Made by a program: the position numbers and the translations under genes | In this document: positions 1-13,500 of the stretch, in pieces | Layout of the letters: each line of letters opens with the position of its first letter | Numbering within the stretch: position 1 is the first letter of the stretch | Assembly (NCBI GenBank): GCA_022818135.1 | Contig: JAFMSR010000003.1 | Coordinates: 37,676,595-37,740,594, forward strand | Direction of reading: 5' to 3' | Origin: Saxidomus purpurata | Taxonomy: Eukaryota; Mollusca; Bivalvia; Venerida; Veneridae | DNA: 64,000 bases | The notes under the pieces: generated by a model | Databases searched by the model: none | Seen by the model: only the letters and a program-made list of their open reading frames with translations | Told to the model about the DNA's origin: nothing

Positions 1-3000
1 ATGAAGCAAAATATTCCTCTGAGCATTTTCTGCTCATATTTAGGAAAACTAAAATTACGTTAAACACATCTGAGAAAATATCAAAGTCGATTCTCATATC
101 GTTTTTAATTCACTTTCATCAGTACTGTATTCTAAATGAATTCCAAATTTCGAATAATCTTTTATCGTTGGATAATTCACTTTTCTCAAATATTTACCAA
201 GTGATGATTATCGTCAATTAGTTCTTAAATTCTACAGGTAAATCTGTCTCCGTGTAATTATCTTTCCAAAAATAAATCAAGATTCGTCCCAAAATAATCA
301 AGCATCAGCTGAATGCATTCATGCGTGCATTTCCCATGCACATTTTTGTCAATGCATCAATCGTAATCAATAATAACTTTGAATTTCTTTTAGGTACAAG
401 CGTATTCCATTTCTGTGTTTCAGAAACACCCAGAAGGTCTCTGTAAATTCCATCAATGATTGTCTATCATTTCTTTAAATCAAATATTTTTAACACTATT
501 TCATTACTTTCTCATTCACCACAAATCATTCAGCCAAAGTTTATGAAATTATGTGCTAAGAAGTGTAAGCAACGAAAACAGTTAACGAAAGTTCCAGCAA
601 ATTCTTCTCTAAATTCGATTTTGAAATAATCAGTGCTTGATGAATAGAAATTGACATGATAAAAAATGTGTATATTCAGCCTGTAAAAATACTTCAAATC
701 CCAGAATATTTGCTGTTTGCCCACAGGTGAGTAAGACACGAACCATTTCAAAACATGGATGGAAAATGGATTAAATCCGCACTTATTATCCCAACGTAAA
801 TCCAGCTAGGAGTTAAGCCGAAACACCATCGTTACTCTCTTTGAACTTAACTACAATACAAAACTTTTGCCAAATTACCTACGTCTGAAACAATCAATTT
901 GTGAACATGGTAATTTGATAATTTTGCATAAATTAAGAAACCTTTTAAAGTCAAAGAATATTTTTTTAACGATATTGATCAAACTTATCAAATGTATAAA
1001 GACTGTTCCGAAATCAGAAAGAAAAAACAAATACTGGCAAACATTTTGAAATCTTGCTAAACACATGGTAAAAAGAATTTCTAAAGTTAAGCACCTGAGA
1101 GATATCTGCGCTAACCAGATCAAATATTCGAAAATTAAGATTTAAACAAATCCATATCTAACTTTTGTAGGTATACCCTTTAAATTTTCTATATTTAAAC
1201 ATCACAGTAACAGATGATAGGCATATTCAGAGCAGACGACAATTTCACTTCCTTTCTTCCTTCAAGCACCACTAACAGCTGGACAGAAATCCCCGTTCAG
1301 GTAGCAGATTACAGTAACTATAATACAGTAAAAGAACATTCTACAGGTAAGCCAACTTGGTAGCAGTAGATGGCTCTGCTACATTGAGCATTAACAGATG
1401 ACATTTAATTAGTTTCTGTCAACATAATTTCTTTCTGGCTTATTAAAACTTTAAAGTGACACTTGTTTCCCTATCTTTTGAAATCATACATATCTCTGAA
1501 AATATGTTTATCAAACTTTGGACAATAAATGGCCATTTCTGCTATTACCAGTTGTGATTTGGACATTTATTTTACAGTCTACTTATACTGCCAACAGTAA
1601 CTGTTAACTTCAAATTACTGTTACTTCATGCAATGAATAATTAAACCTGCCCTCATTTACTTCTTAGTTTTATTAAACAAATATTTACTCTAAAGCTCTC
1701 TTGTCAAAACATTTTCCACCAAAAAATTCAACATTTCAATAAAATGCCAAAGTCATTCAATATTTTCAGGAAATCTGCTAACTTCATCTGGAAATTTTAT
1801 CAGTGGGTATCTTTTCTACCTTTTCATTTCTTTTCTCCTTAGATCAGTCAATGGTGGTGAAGAGGAAAATAACATGAAGCACAAATCAAGCAGCTCCAGA
1901 GAGAGAAACAGAACTGTATGAAAAGAGCTTGTATAAGCAGAATTCTTTAACTTATTTTAAGTCAAACATGACAAAAATGTTGCCTCTAAACTTTTGCAAT
2001 TTTGCTGGGATACAGATACCGACACAAATAAAGACCTACATTTCCTATAAAAATGTCACGTCATCTACATAACAACTCACTCTATATCCTCCTGATCCTA
2101 CCTCCTCCCCATTCTCTCTCTACATGAGTTTCTGAGTTAATTATCTCAGTTTTAAACAAATCCCAACACCTTGACTTTCCTTTTAAAAGATTACAGGGAA
2201 GTTTGATCATATATTGTTCTAAATTAAGAAGACTAAAAACATCTATATATCTACTGTATGACTTTACAAAAACGCTGTTCAGAAAATCATAAACACTTAA
2301 CCAATAAAATTATATAATTTTCTCCAATTATTCTCTTCTATTCTTAAGTGTTATCTCTTGTAAAATTGCAAGTACAGCAGTAGATGAGAGCTTAAAACAA
2401 TGCACAAATATTCTAAACGCCATAAACAACAAAAACTGTGCACTTGTTGCAATTCCCCAAGTATTTGCATGTCTCCATTCTGCTCAGTGCTTTCTGGACT
2501 ATTAGAGTAAATCGTTAACATTTTGGCTGCCTGTGCCAGAAATCTGGTCCCTGTATTTTAGTCGAGTGTTACACAGTAAAGGTATTGGTGTGGCTTTGGG
2601 GAGGTATCTGTCCTCAAATTGAGCAGAAGTTATAAGGTTTTGCTAGAATACAAAGCCAAGACTCATGTTAACTAGAATGTTTGGATAGGCAAATATCTTT
2701 TGGAATATTTAGTAAGGTCGCAGTTAAGCACATCAGGTTATACATTGTATATGCAAGTAGATGAACCGGGTATTAATTTTCCAATGTGATTCTTGTTATT
2801 AATCAGGTACTTATTTCTTAAGAGAATAATTTATTATCTTGATCTACAACTACAAAGCATATAACATTATACTTATCTCCATTTTATGCAAAATTTATGC
2901 AAAAGTAACATTCTGCAAGAGGTATTGTATGCTTTGAAAAATTGTTATGGAATTCCAGTACTCAAACAATCTCTCTGATCCAAATTCTTTCAATTAGGAC

Positions 3001-3117
3001 CTATAAATCTTACAAAGTATACAATGTTTAACAGATGTTTGATAATTGATCACCCCAGAAAAAAAATGCAGCAAATAACAATTAACCAACCAACAAAAAT
3101 GCAGAGTTTAATATAAA

Positions 3118-3665
3118 CAAGAGGGCCAAGATGGCCCTATATCACTCACCTGCAACTTATGACAATATGTGACCAAACTTCAACTCTAAAACTATTATCA
3201 TAAACACAAACATTCTGACATTCTTGACAAGGAACCTTTTGACCAATTTACAAGATGATCGGGTTATAAATGTCACCTATATGGCATACACAAGGTTTTT
3301 AACCTGGTGACCTAGTTTTTGACCTCAGATTACCCATATTCATACTCAACCTAAATTTTATCAAAGCAATCATACTGACAAAGTTTCATGATGGTCCGAT
3401 GAAAACTACAATTTTTATTGCATACACAAGATTTTCTATGATTTGACCCCATGACCTTGTTTTTGACCCTAGATGACTAACATTTGCGCAAGACCTAGAT
3501 TTCATCAAGGCAATCATACTGACCAATTTTTATGAAGATCAATTTAAAAAATGCAACCTCTATTGCATTGACCAATTTTTATGAAGATCCATTTGAAAAT
3601 GCAACCTCGATTGCATACACTGAGGCTAAAAATGACCTAAGCACATCCATTTGTTTCCAACATAG
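3118..3665. repeat. Degenerate dispersed repeat with 'gaccta' / 'tttttgaccc' units
   Basis: Begins with the hairpin-like 'gggccaagatggccc' and then repeats a diverged unit containing 'gacctagtttttgacc' and 'atcatactgaccaa'. The wording matches the better-preserved array at 32157-33417, so it is probably an old member of the same family. Confidence 0.6.
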
Positions 3666-6032
3666 GTAAGTCAATGAGTACAAAAATGAATAATGAAAGT
3701 GCAACACAAACTTTTACAGAAGTCTATGGTATCATCAACAGTGTGGTTACCTCAATCTACAAGTACAATTCTTACTTCTTCACCAACTACATGCAACTGA
3801 TTGAAATACCAGGGCATTGCATCATACCTGTGTTCTGATACCTGTGCTTCCTTTAGCAGAAAACTTCTTTCTTGGATTGGAACTTAGTCTTACACTGAAT
3901 AGTCAAAACCTTTTTCAGATTAAACATTTCAAATTCAACAGTTAATGGTTTGAAACTTAATCCTTGACAAAATCTTTATTTAAGTTTATGATTATTTACA
4001 ATAATGTCTACAATGGGCAAATCATATGTATCTACCTTTTCCAAGTCAATTTTCCATCTGTCCTAAGCTTTTTCCCATTTCAATTGTATTTCAGCTATTT
4101 TAAAAGGCAGGCAGTTTTCTTATCCATTGTTCCTGGTAAGGACCAGTACTTGGATCCCTATCCTCCATAAGAAACTGCTAACTTTCTCACATAAAGGGAC
4201 ATTGTTGGTCGTGGGGATAAATCAATGAGTTTAGAAGCAGTGTCTCCTGGATGTATACTTATATTTATCATTTTACCTCCCATGTTAGTTTTATAACAAT
4301 TTGCCTCCATTTTTACCTTTCTTTCATTACAACAGTTAACATATCTGTTCACGGCTTCCCTCTGTTTTGCATATTTAAACCTTTACATTATTAGTTATAA
4401 TTTTGCATCATCAATTAACAAACTTTGAGTATATTGTTTTTTGGTTCTTTCAGAATAGAATCACATAAAACACGTGTAGTTTGCTTGCTATATTTAGGAC
4501 CAGCTTTCATTATCACAGAAAGCTTGGGGTGTTAAAATCTTAAAACATGTCTTTTATAGCACAACAATTATGGAAAATTTATTACAGATAATTAATTGCT
4601 TGCTTGTTTACCATGGTTATTGATTGGGGAACATTCTGATGTTAATACTTTTGCCAGATTTCAAGATTACTATCTTCAAACATTATGGTTCTTTTATAAC
4701 ACATCTGTACATTTCAACAAACAATCAATTACAATTGGAGCTATCATAGAAGATCTACACCAAAACCGTGTAACATTGATAGCTTCAAAATCTCAAACTT
4801 CGCTGCATTTGGAGGTAGCCTGGATTGTCCGGCTAGGTTTGAAACAATCCCAATCTGCTGATAACACCATACCTTATCTGTTGTACATTTCAAACTTGAG
4901 AAGATCAACTGCAACTGGCTTAGTAACTTGCAAACGTTTACTAACAATGACGTTTAGTCATCATTCCTAAAACTCAGAAAAAACTTGCCTCAAGAATATG
5001 ACAGTTCTGTACCCATATAAAAACAGATTTGTAAAAAAAGAAGTCTGAGTACCAGACAAAGAATAGTACCAGACAAAAGATACCACAAAGAAACCCTCAG
5101 ATCAATCTATGCCATGACCACACAACAAAAACCAAACACCACACAGAAACAACTGCAATTGCTAAAGACACCAGAAATTTGGCAATGCCAAAATCAGAGT
5201 TGCTCAGCACTTGTTGCATGGTTACTTTTTACACCTGAACCAGTACAAAATGTATGTTCACCTAAAATGCCACCCTTACAGAAGAGTAGAATATTACAGT
5301 TGCTAGATTACTTGCATACAGTTGCTCTCCTAACTATCAAAGTAGGTGGTGTACTAAAAGTCTCATTCTCATCTTCCTATGTACATATAACTACCCATAA
5401 ACCATTCCGTAGTTATGTCATTGAGATACGAATTTTCCTAGCCACCCCATTCCTCTACGACATACCATCAATCTTTTACTCCCGCTTTATTTTTTCTGTC
5501 ATAAAGCTGTTGTTTTTACCTGTTTTTGTAACCATAACACAGGAATAATGTTGAGTGGTATACAAGAAAACCAAAATTATACAGAACATTGACGAGTGAT
5601 TTATCAGGTGGTTATCCATCTTACATGTTCAAGCCACATCTGCAAAGACACACAACAGATCTTTGTATAAAAACCAAACATCATTAGAACTTAATGTTCA
5701 AAACAGCCATATTTTCGGTTTGTAACATCTTGCGTTGACAAAACGTTAGTTGCAATATATCAATTATTAACCAATCACTGGCCATATGCCATCCTCTAAT
5801 TGATGAAATGCATTCATTTTACATTTTTTCTCTAATGTAGTACAGGATTGATGTATTCGTGAAAGTGAATGAAATAATTTGCTACATGGACTAATCCAAT
5901 GCCATCATTGGTCAAACTCTATAGTTACTGTCTCATTGAACAGAGTAGCTAACTATCAAGTCATCTTACAACATGCAGTGTCATTCCATGTGATCTTCTA
6001 CCATACTGTAAATAGATAGTCTCTTTTACAAC

Positions 6033-6088
6033 CAGTGTAGATCATGACCAGCCTGCATATCAGCCCAGCCTGATCATGATCTACACTG
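6033..6088. repeat. Short palindromic element (hairpin family, copy 1)
   Basis: The 56 bp element has 23 bp inverted arms (cagtgtagatcatgaccagc... against its reverse complement, two mismatches). Copies occur at 7481, 22391, 47747 and 60755. The structure suggests a very small non-autonomous DNA transposon or its terminal part. Confidence 0.7.
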
Positions 6089-6686
6089 TTTGAAAACAAG
6101 AGAGAGGAAAAGTTTAAACTTAATATCTGAAAACTGCATTCATGAAGGTTTCGGCAGACAAATTTGAAAGGAAAATAGGTGGCTAAGAGAAAACCACTTT
6201 TATGTTCTTTCTTCCTAGGGAGACTGTGTTCTTTGACTAAATTCTTTACTAAAGGATCTTAAGTAAATAACATATAAGAAATGTTTATGAAGAGGAGGTG
6301 CTGTAAAAAAGCCAACAAACTGAAGGACTGTACCTCTACCATAGTGTCAATTAACTGCAAAGATGTCAATTATTAACTGGAAAGATGTCAATTAATAAGC
6401 AAATTTTTGACAATTTTTACCTTTTGTTTATTCTGTTAGAGATTAATTTAATGAACAAAAAGACCCATTACATCGGGGGTTAGAACCCTATCAGAATTTA
6501 GATTATACTTTTATGAAATTTTGTTATTACTCCTTTATTAAAGTATTTTAAACGTTGAGTTTGTTGTGTATTTTTTTTTTATTTCAATATCCTTTACTTT
6601 GAATTTGATAGATTTACCAATATCTTAACATTCTGAACCAAAAGCAAGTTTTAAACCTACGTGCAGCTTCTGAATTGATTTTTTCC

Positions 6687-6718
6687 AACCTATCTTGGGG
6701 GCGCACCCAAGATAGGTT
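6687..6718. repeat. Perfect 13 bp stem hairpin
   Basis: Stem aacctatcttggg (6687-6699) pairs perfectly with 6706-6718 around a six-base loop. A related imperfect hairpin with the same CTATCTTGG core lies at 6887-6912. Both fall between direct repeats of 'aactggaaagatgtcaat' near 6355-6402 and 7052-7095. Confidence 0.7.
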
Positions 6719-6886
6719 TTTTGGGGTGGGGGAAAAAAGATAATAATATCTTTTCAAACGAATTCAATGAATTACATCTAAAATATAATATTTAATGCAA
6801 AATTTCACAAAATAATATAATAGGTCTTAATTTACATCTTTCTGCAGGCAAAGTTGTGTATCAAATTTACTTATGATAAAATAACT

Positions 6887-6912
6887 CTATCTTGGTTGGG
6901 CAACCAGGATAG
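6887..6912. repeat. 11 bp stem hairpin related to the one at 6687
   Basis: ctatcttggtt (6887-6897) pairs with aaccaggatag (6902-6912) with one mismatch and a four-base loop. The core is shared with the hairpin 200 bp to the left. Confidence 0.6.
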
Positions 6913-7480
6913 GGAAATCAAATTTTAAAAAACCTCCAGTGAAAATCTTACTTGAATTAAGCGCTAAGTGAACATAAATAAGTGTAAATGATCAGATGTT
7001 AAAGTTTCAAACAAATCTATTACATGGCCAAATTCCAATTATAAACCTTTAACTGAAAAGATGTCAATAATCAACTGGAAAGATCTCAATAAACTAAAAA
7101 GATGTCATACTGTTTTCCATAAGGTTACAATAAATTCAACATGCTGGTTCCTAATTGACCTTCACCTAAAAATATGTTTAAGAAAGTACTGTGCCAGGTG
7201 ACAACTTTAGAACCAAACAATCCCATGTACACAAAAAGTTATTTCAAGTAGGTCTTGAAGATCTCTTCCAATCAACTTTTCTCAAAATCTACGCAACACA
7301 GATGAGTGCTGCACATGAGCCTCAACTGCTCAGTCAAACATTGAAATGTAAGGAAAATTTGGATGGTAAAATGTATGTACAAAACATAATTATGCATTTC
7401 TTAATTTCATTCTTGGCCAAGTATTAATTTAGAATCTTAAATCTCACCCTGCTGCCAGCACATGACTTTGCCTTTACAGC

Positions 7481-7537
7481 CAGTGCAGATCATGATCAGC
7501 CTGTATATCCATGTAATCTGATCATGATTCTGTACTG
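7481..7537. repeat. Short palindromic element (hairpin family, copy 2)
   Basis: Starts cagtgcagatcatgatcagc and ends with the degenerate complement tgatcatgattctgtactg. Same family as 6033-6088. Confidence 0.65.
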
Positions 7538-8956
7538 TTCAATATTTACTCAGTTTATTCCTTTTAATTGATGGTAATTCCAATTTAATGGAGTCGTGGC
7601 TAAAGTGAGATGCAGCAAGACGTACCCACAATCAAAACAGCTGTGGTAGGTGTCGAATATCTTCAAAATATTAACAGTCTTTATTTATAGACAACTGTTA
7701 AACAGCAGTTTTATTTATTATCTAGACTCATAAAAGAGAATTCTTACAACTCCTCCAGTTTTTGAGTCACATTCTAGGAGCATTTTTGAGGTTTCCTATC
7801 TTTTCTAAATAGATTTGCCAAAGCACTTTTTGTAAGTGTAATACAATATACAATAGGATTATTACTAGAAGGGCATGTTTTAATTAGTATCCTTAGAACT
7901 TGTGCATCTGTATCAAATTATGTTGCCGTGGAAACAGTAGCATACACATTTACCTGGGTTTTACTATTATCAATCATGGGAAAGTAAAAAAAATGTCAAT
8001 TTTATGATGGAGAAAATGAGAGGCATGAGGGTAATGTTAGAATGTCAGGGGAAAAGATATATATACACATACAGGTAGTAACAAGTAACACATAAATAAG
8101 CTATTACAGTAGTTTCCAAAAGTTCCTCGACACAAAAGAACAATTCTGCAGAGATGAGGTAGAGAAACTTTCATCTGACACTCTCTAAGCAATGTTATAG
8201 GATTCAAGCATCTCTTCAGTAGATACAAATTAGTGACTTCCACTCTAGTTGTCACATAACCAGAAAGCCACATTCTGGCCAAACATTAACACTGACATGT
8301 CATTTTAAGTAAATCCCAAGATTCTTTTGTTGTACAAGCTAGATTAACAATGTGTGATTAAAGAACATAAGTTACTACAGTTGTTTTCAAAGGTTTTGGG
8401 CATACAGCTTGACAATGGCAGTAATGGCAGTTTTGTATTTCAATGAACTTGAAAGAAGTGGTTTTAAGTATTGTTTCTAAATTGTTGTAAAAGGCAAGGA
8501 ACTTGTACTAACATAAGTGAACATGTTTATACAGGTGCTTCCCAAAAACTTTTACTCACAAGTCAAAAAAAGACGGCATGGAACCTCAGCCCTGAGTTAC
8601 ATTATGACTAACAGTAGTCTATACAGTACATTCCAAAAGTAATGGCCATACAATTTCCCGGCCAATTGTCAAGTACTTAGAACCTGTTAAATTCAACACA
8701 GATGCCAAGCTAAAGTTTGTGTTAGGCAAAAGTAAGGAGCACTATTCTCCCCAAGAATAGGCACATGGAAAAAGGTTATATTATCCAAGTGTTGGACAAT
8801 AATGTATCTGTTTCAACTGAGTAGAAAACATTATTTTGTTTTACATTAGTGAACATTGTACAACATGCAATGTTAGGTTAAACTATGAAATCATGTTTCA
8901 ACAATAACATTATATTAATTACATCTATTTGCTAGTAAATTAGGACATGCAAATAA

Positions 8957-9032
8957 GTCATGTGACTATCTAGGGTAATATCACATGACTAAACAGCAGT
9001 CACATGACAGCTGGAACAAAATGTCACATGAC
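8957..9032. promoter_or_regulatory. Cluster of four TCACATGA-type E-boxes
   Basis: GTCATGTGAC (8957-8966), ATCACATGAC (8980-8989), GTCACATGAC (8999-9008) and GTCACATGAC (9023-9032) sit within 76 bp. The CATGTG/CACATG core flanked by T and A is the preferred site of MITF/TFE-type bHLH-ZIP factors in animals. A regulatory role here is inference; local duplication is an alternative. Confidence 0.3.
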
Positions 9033-10389
9033 AACCCTACAAAACTGTTATATTACTACCATTAACTAACAAAAACATTTTTAAAAAGAGGAAATAAATA
9101 GTAACATATGCTTCAACCATTGACTAGTGCTAAGTCTGAAACTTGCAAACACTGTATCCCTACCCGTTCACTGTCTATACATACCTCCTGGTAAACGACA
9201 ATGAAATAAAGAATAATATTCAGTTACATAACACACTGAATCTGGATTCATTCTATACCTTAAATTGAAAATAAATGGTAAATATACAAAGCTATAAATA
9301 CCAGCTAAGAAAGAAAAGTAAGGTCATTGTGATGTCTCGTCACACTTTTGCCACTTACTAGGTGACATATACATAGAACAACTCAACATGCACCTGCGAT
9401 ATATAAGTTGCATTTATTTTGAATTATGCACTCAAAGTCAGTAAAAGATGGAAAAGTGATTTTACTGAAAGTAAACTTGACCTTTGACATATGCTTACTG
9501 GAGATTCATCCACAAAGTGACATAAAGCTTGAAACTGAAATTTGGAATGCCACTATTTGGTTGCAAAAACTAAACTTTGGAGCATTAACTCCTATTGAAG
9601 GCAAGTATTACAGCCTTTTCAGATCACAACTTTTATAGACAATCACAATGCTGTTAGACAAGAGTGTAGACACTTTGTCAGCCAATGGGCAAGTTTTTAA
9701 TGAACATTACCCCCTACAAGATCAAAAGGTACTGTTCAGAAGTCCATTTTAGATATTGGCCAGAGTAATCTTGCTGGATTATCTCACAGAAATAATGCCA
9801 TAACTTTACTCAACTTGGAAATTGATGTTTTTTTAGTTAAATCATCTTTGTTGAGTTTTATTACACAAAGCAATTTGAACGTCTTCCAAGTCTTTAATCT
9901 AAGAGTAATGGGTTCTCCTATATATATATATTTAATAACCTTTCTAATTTATTCTCTTTCATCCACACTGCTAAGCTCATTTTCACAATTAGCAAGAAGA
10001 GACTTTAGGCAATCTACCATAGTGCGATCTCTACACAAGTTGATTCCCACACAAAATCAAAGTCCAGTGTTCAAACAAATAAGCAGTACTTTTGGATGAA
10101 AGAATATTTTGGCAGTTTGTCTGAACTTTTAACCACAAACATTCCTCCCAAACACTTCCTCCTTTTTTTTCTCAGTACATGTATTTGGTATTTTAATTTT
10201 CTTTGAAGTTACATAGATGAGTTAGCTCCCCTGATGCCTTCATTTCTCATGTTTTAATGCACACAGCACTTTTAGCGAAGGTGTTAAGACAGGGTTTAAA
10301 TAATTTCAATTGAAAATTCATTTTATGGTCAAAAGCAAATCGAGGTTACCATATACCCTTTCCATGACAAAAATCAGTTTAAGATTTAC

Positions 10390-10557
10390 CTTATGAATTT
10401 CTCTGTTGATATTTGCTACTTTGATATTAGCTTCCATGGCTTCCAGGTTCATTTCAAGGTCTTTAGCTGTCTGTTTGAACTTTGTCCACTGTGGTACGAT
10501 TATCACCAGTGTCTTCCTCTTCCTCTCTGTGTCGGACTTCAGGGTCTCCCAGGCATC
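10390..10557 (-). CDS. DMD: Dystrophin window exon 33 (end of R14, start of R15), last exon in the window
   Basis: 168 nt, phase 0 to 0, residues 1854-1909: [20 protein letters not shown] then [20 protein letters not shown]. Aligns to 'LRSQRRKKALEISHQWYQYKRQADDLLKCLDDIEKKL'. Donor GTAAAT, acceptor GATATAG. I found no further dystrophin exon to the left, so the next one is probably outside the window. Confidence 0.93.
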
Positions 10558-13500
10558 CTATATCATAGAGAGATCAAGTCAGGCATATCGTACACTATCT
10601 AAGACATCAACGTGAAGTTTGGCATTTAGTCCTACAAAATGAAGTCAACTACTATGCATGATATACAACTGGGCTCATGAAAGTTTGAAATCTCAATCCT
10701 TGAGAGACAGCCAATCACCTTTGATCCCCGCACTAGTATAAATATTGACCTCTCTCTTGACATGTTTAATTGGAATGGATCACTGGTTTAGTGGTCAATC
10801 GCAGGTTTGATTCCCCACTCCTCCACTAACATAACTAATGGTCTTTCGGATGAGACCTAAAACCAAAGGTAAAACTCTTAAATACATAGGCATGTTGTTG
10901 AAGGAGGTATTTGGTTGGATATACAAAATGAAGATACACAGTAAACATAGTTTACATATTACAATTGGCATTTTTTCATCTGTTTTTCTGGAGCTGTTGA
11001 AAAAAATTGAACTAACTTTTTATTACAAGACTGTCACAGGAACCTGTCTAACAAACAAATGACAAAGTTTTTTTTAGCCATAACAGTGAAACTAATAACA
11101 ACTCTCACTGAAGGTGAGTGAATACCCCCGAACATCCCACTGACACACTATTTAAATATGTATATTGTGCTTTTTATTGGAGCTGCACATCTGTGAAATA
11201 ATAATTTGAACGCGGTTTGGAACTCCCAAATTTTATTATCTCAAGCCCCTGTGACCTTTGTCTATGACCAGGAACCATGCCTAACAAGTTATTGTAATAC
11301 TTGAAGATCATTAATTTTTGACAAGGGGGGGGTTTGGGTTGCGCCCCCAAGATTTTACCATCTCGAGTCTTTGCGCCGGCCTTACCTTGACCTAGAGCCA
11401 AACCTGGACTATGCGAACAGGTGTGAACTAGTACAAAACCTGACCATGGTTTTGAACAGCTCACAAAATTACTTCCAAGCCCCTGTGACCTTGCCCTAGA
11501 GAACCTGGACCATGCAAAACTAGATGTATTTTGCTTGTGGGAAATATTAAATTCACCGGGTTTGAAGATTTAGGCCCACAAGATTTTACCATCTCAAGCC
11601 CCAGATGAACTAGAGACCACACACCACCACCCCCCACACCTACCCCTTGTGCTTTTTTATCAGACTGGAATTCTATTTTGGACATTTAGCGTCCACAAGA
11701 TTTTACCATCCCGAGCCCCGTGACCGACCTTGACCTAGAGACCGAAACCGGACCATGCCCAACTAGGCAATTGTATTATCACTTGTGTGAAGTATCTCAA
11801 ATTATGACCAGGGGTATTTGGACATTGGCTTTTACTACCGAGCCCCTGTACCTTCTTTGACCTAGGCGAAACATGGCCTTGCACAACTAAGCATTGTATG
11901 TGGAAGTATCATAAAATTCTGACCAGGGGTATTTGATCAGTTAGGCCAAAAATTAAAACAAAAAAAAAAAAAAAAAAAAAAAATAAATACCCCCCTAACA
12001 CTTTTTGTTGGGTATAATAGTTGTCCACTTAGGGGTAAACCAGTTTTTGCTGTGGGTTTTATTCACAAATGTTTCTACAACAATAATAGTGGTTTTGGAC
12101 TGGAATGCACAACAATTGATATAAGGAAGTGGCCAGTAAGCTTTAACTGTATTTTAACAGGTTTTTTATAAAATGAATGCAGTTGGCCTGTGGATAGCGT
12201 CCATAGATTTTATCATCAAACAAAACAGACTGCAGCAAGTAGTAGAATTTTGATCATAATCTTACTTTAAGAGTTTCCACTTCAGCTTGTATTCTCAGAC
12301 TCTCTGACGGATCATCATCTTCCAGTCTCCTTGACAACATGTCTCCCTGCGAGACAAGATTCTCTACATTTTCTGACATCCTCTGAAGATTGGTGTCGAG
12401 TTTCTAAAATAAAGTATTGTTTAACATTTCTGTTCTCACACATTGACAACAATTGTTCAAAAAGCAAATGAACAATAGCTTTTAGATGCTGTGAAAGAAC
12501 TTTACACAACACAAACTGGCACATGTAAAGTTCAGACCAGTAAATCCGGTTCTGCAGACTGTGAGACAAAGTACCTAGCAATATTTGAAGATATTTCTTT
12601 GAAAACTGACCTTCCTCAAGTTTATTTCTTCACTTTAGTTTATACTAATTTATTTCAGCTCGATTGTGAAGTAAGCTTGTAGCTTATCAAGTCACTCTCA
12701 AGTCCGCTTCCCGGAAAAACCAGTACTGATGTCATATGAGGAGGTACAGTCCTGACCCCAGTGGGTCTCAAACCCACAACCTCCAGGATAAGCGGCAGAC
12801 ACCTTAACCTTTAAACCACCAGACCTTCCTTCATCAGACTTTTAAATTTATTTAAAACACTATATAAAATTCACAGATAACTAGATACACATAGTTTCTT
12901 TTATAAACAACATAGAAAAAACAACAACCACTAACCTTAGCATTGTCTTGAAGGTCACCTATACCATCTTTTGTTTGTAAGTTTCCATCGCAAATTATAT
13001 CTCGTTGGTATGCTTCAATCATCTCTTTGGCTGTATCATACAAAATGTGGAACTTTGTCGCTGACCCTTCAACATCTTCTGCTGTGAATGTTGGGGTCAC
13101 TGAAGTCATCACCTGGGAAACTGTAGTCTTGGTGATAGTTGTTGTAGCAACCTCTACTTTCACCTCTGTGTGTTCTATTTCTTTAGGAGAATGCAGTTCA
13201 ATGCTGCTTGTAAGGTCAAATGATTGAGTATTTGCTAACTTGTCCTGGAAGGAGATAAATTTGATCAAGATTTAACAAAACAAGTGGCCGCCCAAAAGGG
13301 CCAGTACCTCTCTGGACTGACTTGCCTGTTCTGAGTAAGTTTGTGAAAATATTTTGCAATCAGATGTCAGGGTGACCTTGACCCACTGACCCTAAAAACA
13401 GTAGGGATCATCTACTCAGTAAGACCAATCATCTTATGAAGTTTCTACAAGTTGCAGACAACCTTCTGTGCAAGTTTGATCGAAGTTGAAAATAAAAGTG

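Larger units (their letters stand above)
1..10389 (-). other. Partial intron after window exon 33
   Basis: 10.4 kb of AT-rich sequence with no dystrophin-like exon. It contains a degenerate bivalve-type repeat (3118-3665), hairpin elements (6033-6088, 7481-7537), two short hairpins (6687-6718, 6887-6912) and a cluster of TCACATGAC motifs (8957-9032). The longest open frames (4596-4970 and 5114-5548, plus strand) show no recognisable domain or splice logic and are treated as chance. Confidence 0.6.

Noticed and set aside
394..466. Plus-strand segment after 'atttcttttag' encoding VQAYSISVFQKHPEGLCKFH before a stop
   Set aside because: Short, without homology or partner exons; probably chance.
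4596..5548. Plus-strand open frames of 124 and 144 codons
   Set aside because: No recognisable domain, odd composition, no splice or promoter logic; length is within chance for AT-rich DNA of this size.
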